Shown in pieces: positions 62,372 through 64,000 of a DNA stretch of 64,000 nt. The first letter of the stretch is position 1. Each line of letters opens with the position of its first letter. The translations under genes were made by a program, and so were the position numbers. Origin of the DNA: Favolaschia claudopus (taxonomy: Eukaryota > Basidiomycota > Agaricomycetes > Agaricales > Mycenaceae); NCBI GenBank assembly GCA_037176885.1, contig JAWWNJ010000085.1, positions 434,001-498,000 on the forward strand, given 5' to 3'. Under the pieces are notes generated by a model that had not been told where the DNA came from, did no database searches, and saw nothing but the letters and a program-made list of their open reading frames with translations.

Positions 62372-63888
62372 ATGGAAGTCGATAGCCCAGACTCTTCCTT
62401 CAGCGCGCCTTCATCCTCTCCGACGCGTTCTCCCTCGAGTACTCACCCTCGAATGCCAAATCCTGATCCAGAGAAAATTGCCTCACTTGCGCAGAAACTC
62501 TACGAGTCGTTGGCTGCCCTGAAGCCGTCAAAGAACAAGACGAACTTATCGATTTCTCTCTCTGATTGGGAGAATCTTGTCGCCAGGTCCCAGCAAATAG
62601 CTCTTCTCACATTATCGGCGTCGCGTGGATCTCGAGACGACGCGTTGTCGCTCCAGATTGCAGACATGTCCGATAGAATAACTCATCAACTCACCGACCT
62701 CGAATCCAAACTTATGAAAACGCCTCATGATCCCAGTGGCGCGACTACTAAAACACACAGTGCTCCCACCGTGCCTTCCCCCGATTTCGGGCCCATCCTC
62801 GATGGCACTCGACACAGCTCGTTGTATCTCGCGGATGGCAATCTCGTTGTCGCTGCGCCAATTTCAGGCAACGGCGGCGGAACGATGCTATTTCGTGTTC
62901 ACCAGTCCATGCTTTCACTCCAGTCCCCCGTCTTCGCAGCGATGTTCACTCTGCCTCCGCCTGCTGATACGACTGACGTCTACGACAAAGCGCCCTTTGT
63001 GCGTATGTCTGACGATGCCGAAGATCTCGAGAGCCTCTTCAAAGTGCTGTATAACCCCTCGTAAGCCTGTTCTTCTTCACTCGAATTGCCATATATTGAG
63101 ATTTGTTTTTGCCCCCCTCAGCGAACTTCCGTACAAACGGCTCGATCCCCTCACACCGCTAAACGTTCGTCGCACCTTGGCCATGGCGACCAAATATGAG
63201 ATGGAATCTCTCCGAGACCGCATCGTCGCTCAGCTGCAGGCCGACTGGCCTTACACACTCGCTGAGTGGGACCGTCTCGAGATGGAGAGTAGTGCTCTTG
63301 AGCGAGAACACCAGCTCTCAGACGATGAAACAATCGACGGTCTATATCTCGACGACAGACTCCCAGAACCAGCTTCCGCCATTCGTCTAGCCATGGACTT
63401 GAACATCCCAAAAATCCTGCCGTCCGCAGTCTACCACCTCTCGCGTCTTCAGACGGCGGACGATTGGTTTGCATGTCGCAAGGAGGACACGGACCTGGGC
63501 GTTGAACGCACAGCTAGATGGGAAATGGTTGCAGCGGCGGACTACAAATTGTTGCTGAAAGTTCGAGAGACCCGCGTCGACTCTATCACCAGCAGATTTT
63601 CCTGCTTGTATATTGCTCCAACAACACCCTGCCTCACGCCGGACCTTTGCGAGTTATCTTGGCGAAGAATCTGCTTGGACTGGAAACTAGCAAAAGATCC
63701 GCTGGCACGTATGAAGGCCTTCGATGATACTCGACCTGCCAACTTCTGTAAACATTGCTGGAGTGTAAATCGTGCCCGCGTAAGAAGTCGAAGGTTGATG
63801 TACTGGGACGACATCTGCGCCGTTTTCAAGGTGAGCCTCTTGTGGAAATATATTGGCGGTTCTGACGTTTTGTAGGAAAAGGAATAAA
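62372..63888 (+). CDS. BTB/POZ-domain protein, basidiomycete type
   Basis: Three exons. The start MEVDSPDSSFSAPSSSPTRS is disordered and followed by a helical region (EKIASLAQKLYESLAALKPS, LADMSDRI-type helix). The BTB core reads SSLYLADGNLVVAAPISG, MLFRVHQSMLSLQSPVFAAM (the canonical BTB VH..LSL.SPVF block), and DAEDLESLFKVLYNPSELP. LNVRRTLAMATKYEMESLRD and IRLAMDLNIPKILPSAVYHL then lead to a C-terminal region with FCKHCWSVNRARVRSRRL. Introns at 63061-63120 and 63831-63876 are canonical; the second adds only KEKE-type residues before the stop. Large BTB families of this design are common in Agaricomycetes. A role as ubiquitin-ligase adaptor or transcription partner is inference. Confidence 0.85.
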
Positions 63889-64000
63889 CACCAACTGAAG
63901 TCGAAGCAGCTTGTACCTGGGCTTCCCGGAGATTACTTTACCCATCCGACCTATTGTACCACATACAACCATAATAGATACAGTGCCCCCTGCAATTACT

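Overview
The window reads as gene-dense nuclear DNA of a filamentous basidiomycete fungus, most likely an Agaricomycete. The evidence is short introns of about 45-65 nt at high density (up to 16 in one gene), short intergenic spaces, many head-to-head gene pairs, and a gene set with fungal cell-wall proteins (KNH-type, Ser-rich mucin-like sensor), an RTA1 family exporter, an OPT transporter, Sec10/Sec15, Gemin2 and a RIX1-type protein. No rRNA, tRNA, CRISPR or prokaryotic operon was seen. All gene calls come from reading conserved protein segments across exons and placing splice sites by hand; no database search was run.

Layout. 0.7-10.2 kb: OPT oligopeptide transporter (+), RTA1-type membrane protein (-), 17-exon HSL-type alpha/beta hydrolase (+). 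10.5-20.9 kb: two alpha-tubulin genes in the same orientation. Between them lie a frameshifted relic of a third alpha-tubulin copy, a large disordered protein gene (-) and a 573-bp hAT-type MITE with a perfect 8-bp target duplication. 21.7-28.2 kb: HAD phosphatase (-), exocyst Sec15 (+), ARF1 (-), and a dual-specificity phosphatase homologue (-) whose catalytic cysteine codon reads Asp. 29.4-35.1 kb: small basic protein (+), RNA polymerase II subunit RPB11 (-), a nuclear Lys-rich protein (-) and Gemin2-like (+), the last two head to head. 35.4-44.3 kb: KNH-type GPI protein (+), quinolinate phosphoribosyltransferase (+), ACMSD-type amidohydrolase (-), and a 1,626-residue RING-H2 protein (-). 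45.2-64 kb: mucin-like membrane sensor (+), F-box protein (-), enoyl-CoA hydratase (+), Sec10 (-), RIX1 (+), RRN11/TAF1A-like (-), secreted PEBP (+), NTF2-like/flavin monooxygenase (-) and BTB protein (+).

Functional links. Sec15 and Sec10 are two subunits of the same tethering complex about 25 kb apart. Quinolinate phosphoribosyltransferase sits tail to tail with a decarboxylase of the family that removes the quinolinate precursor. RIX1 and the Pol I factor sit tail to tail, both serving ribosome production. Two alpha-tubulin genes plus a relic indicate repeated local duplication. I found no clear novel multi-gene system. The most unusual single features are the Cys-to-Asp pseudophosphatase, the GA-for-GT donor in the last intron of the second alpha-tubulin (whose retention keeps the frame and the C-terminal Tyr), the hAT MITE, and three GC-AG introns in unrelated genes.
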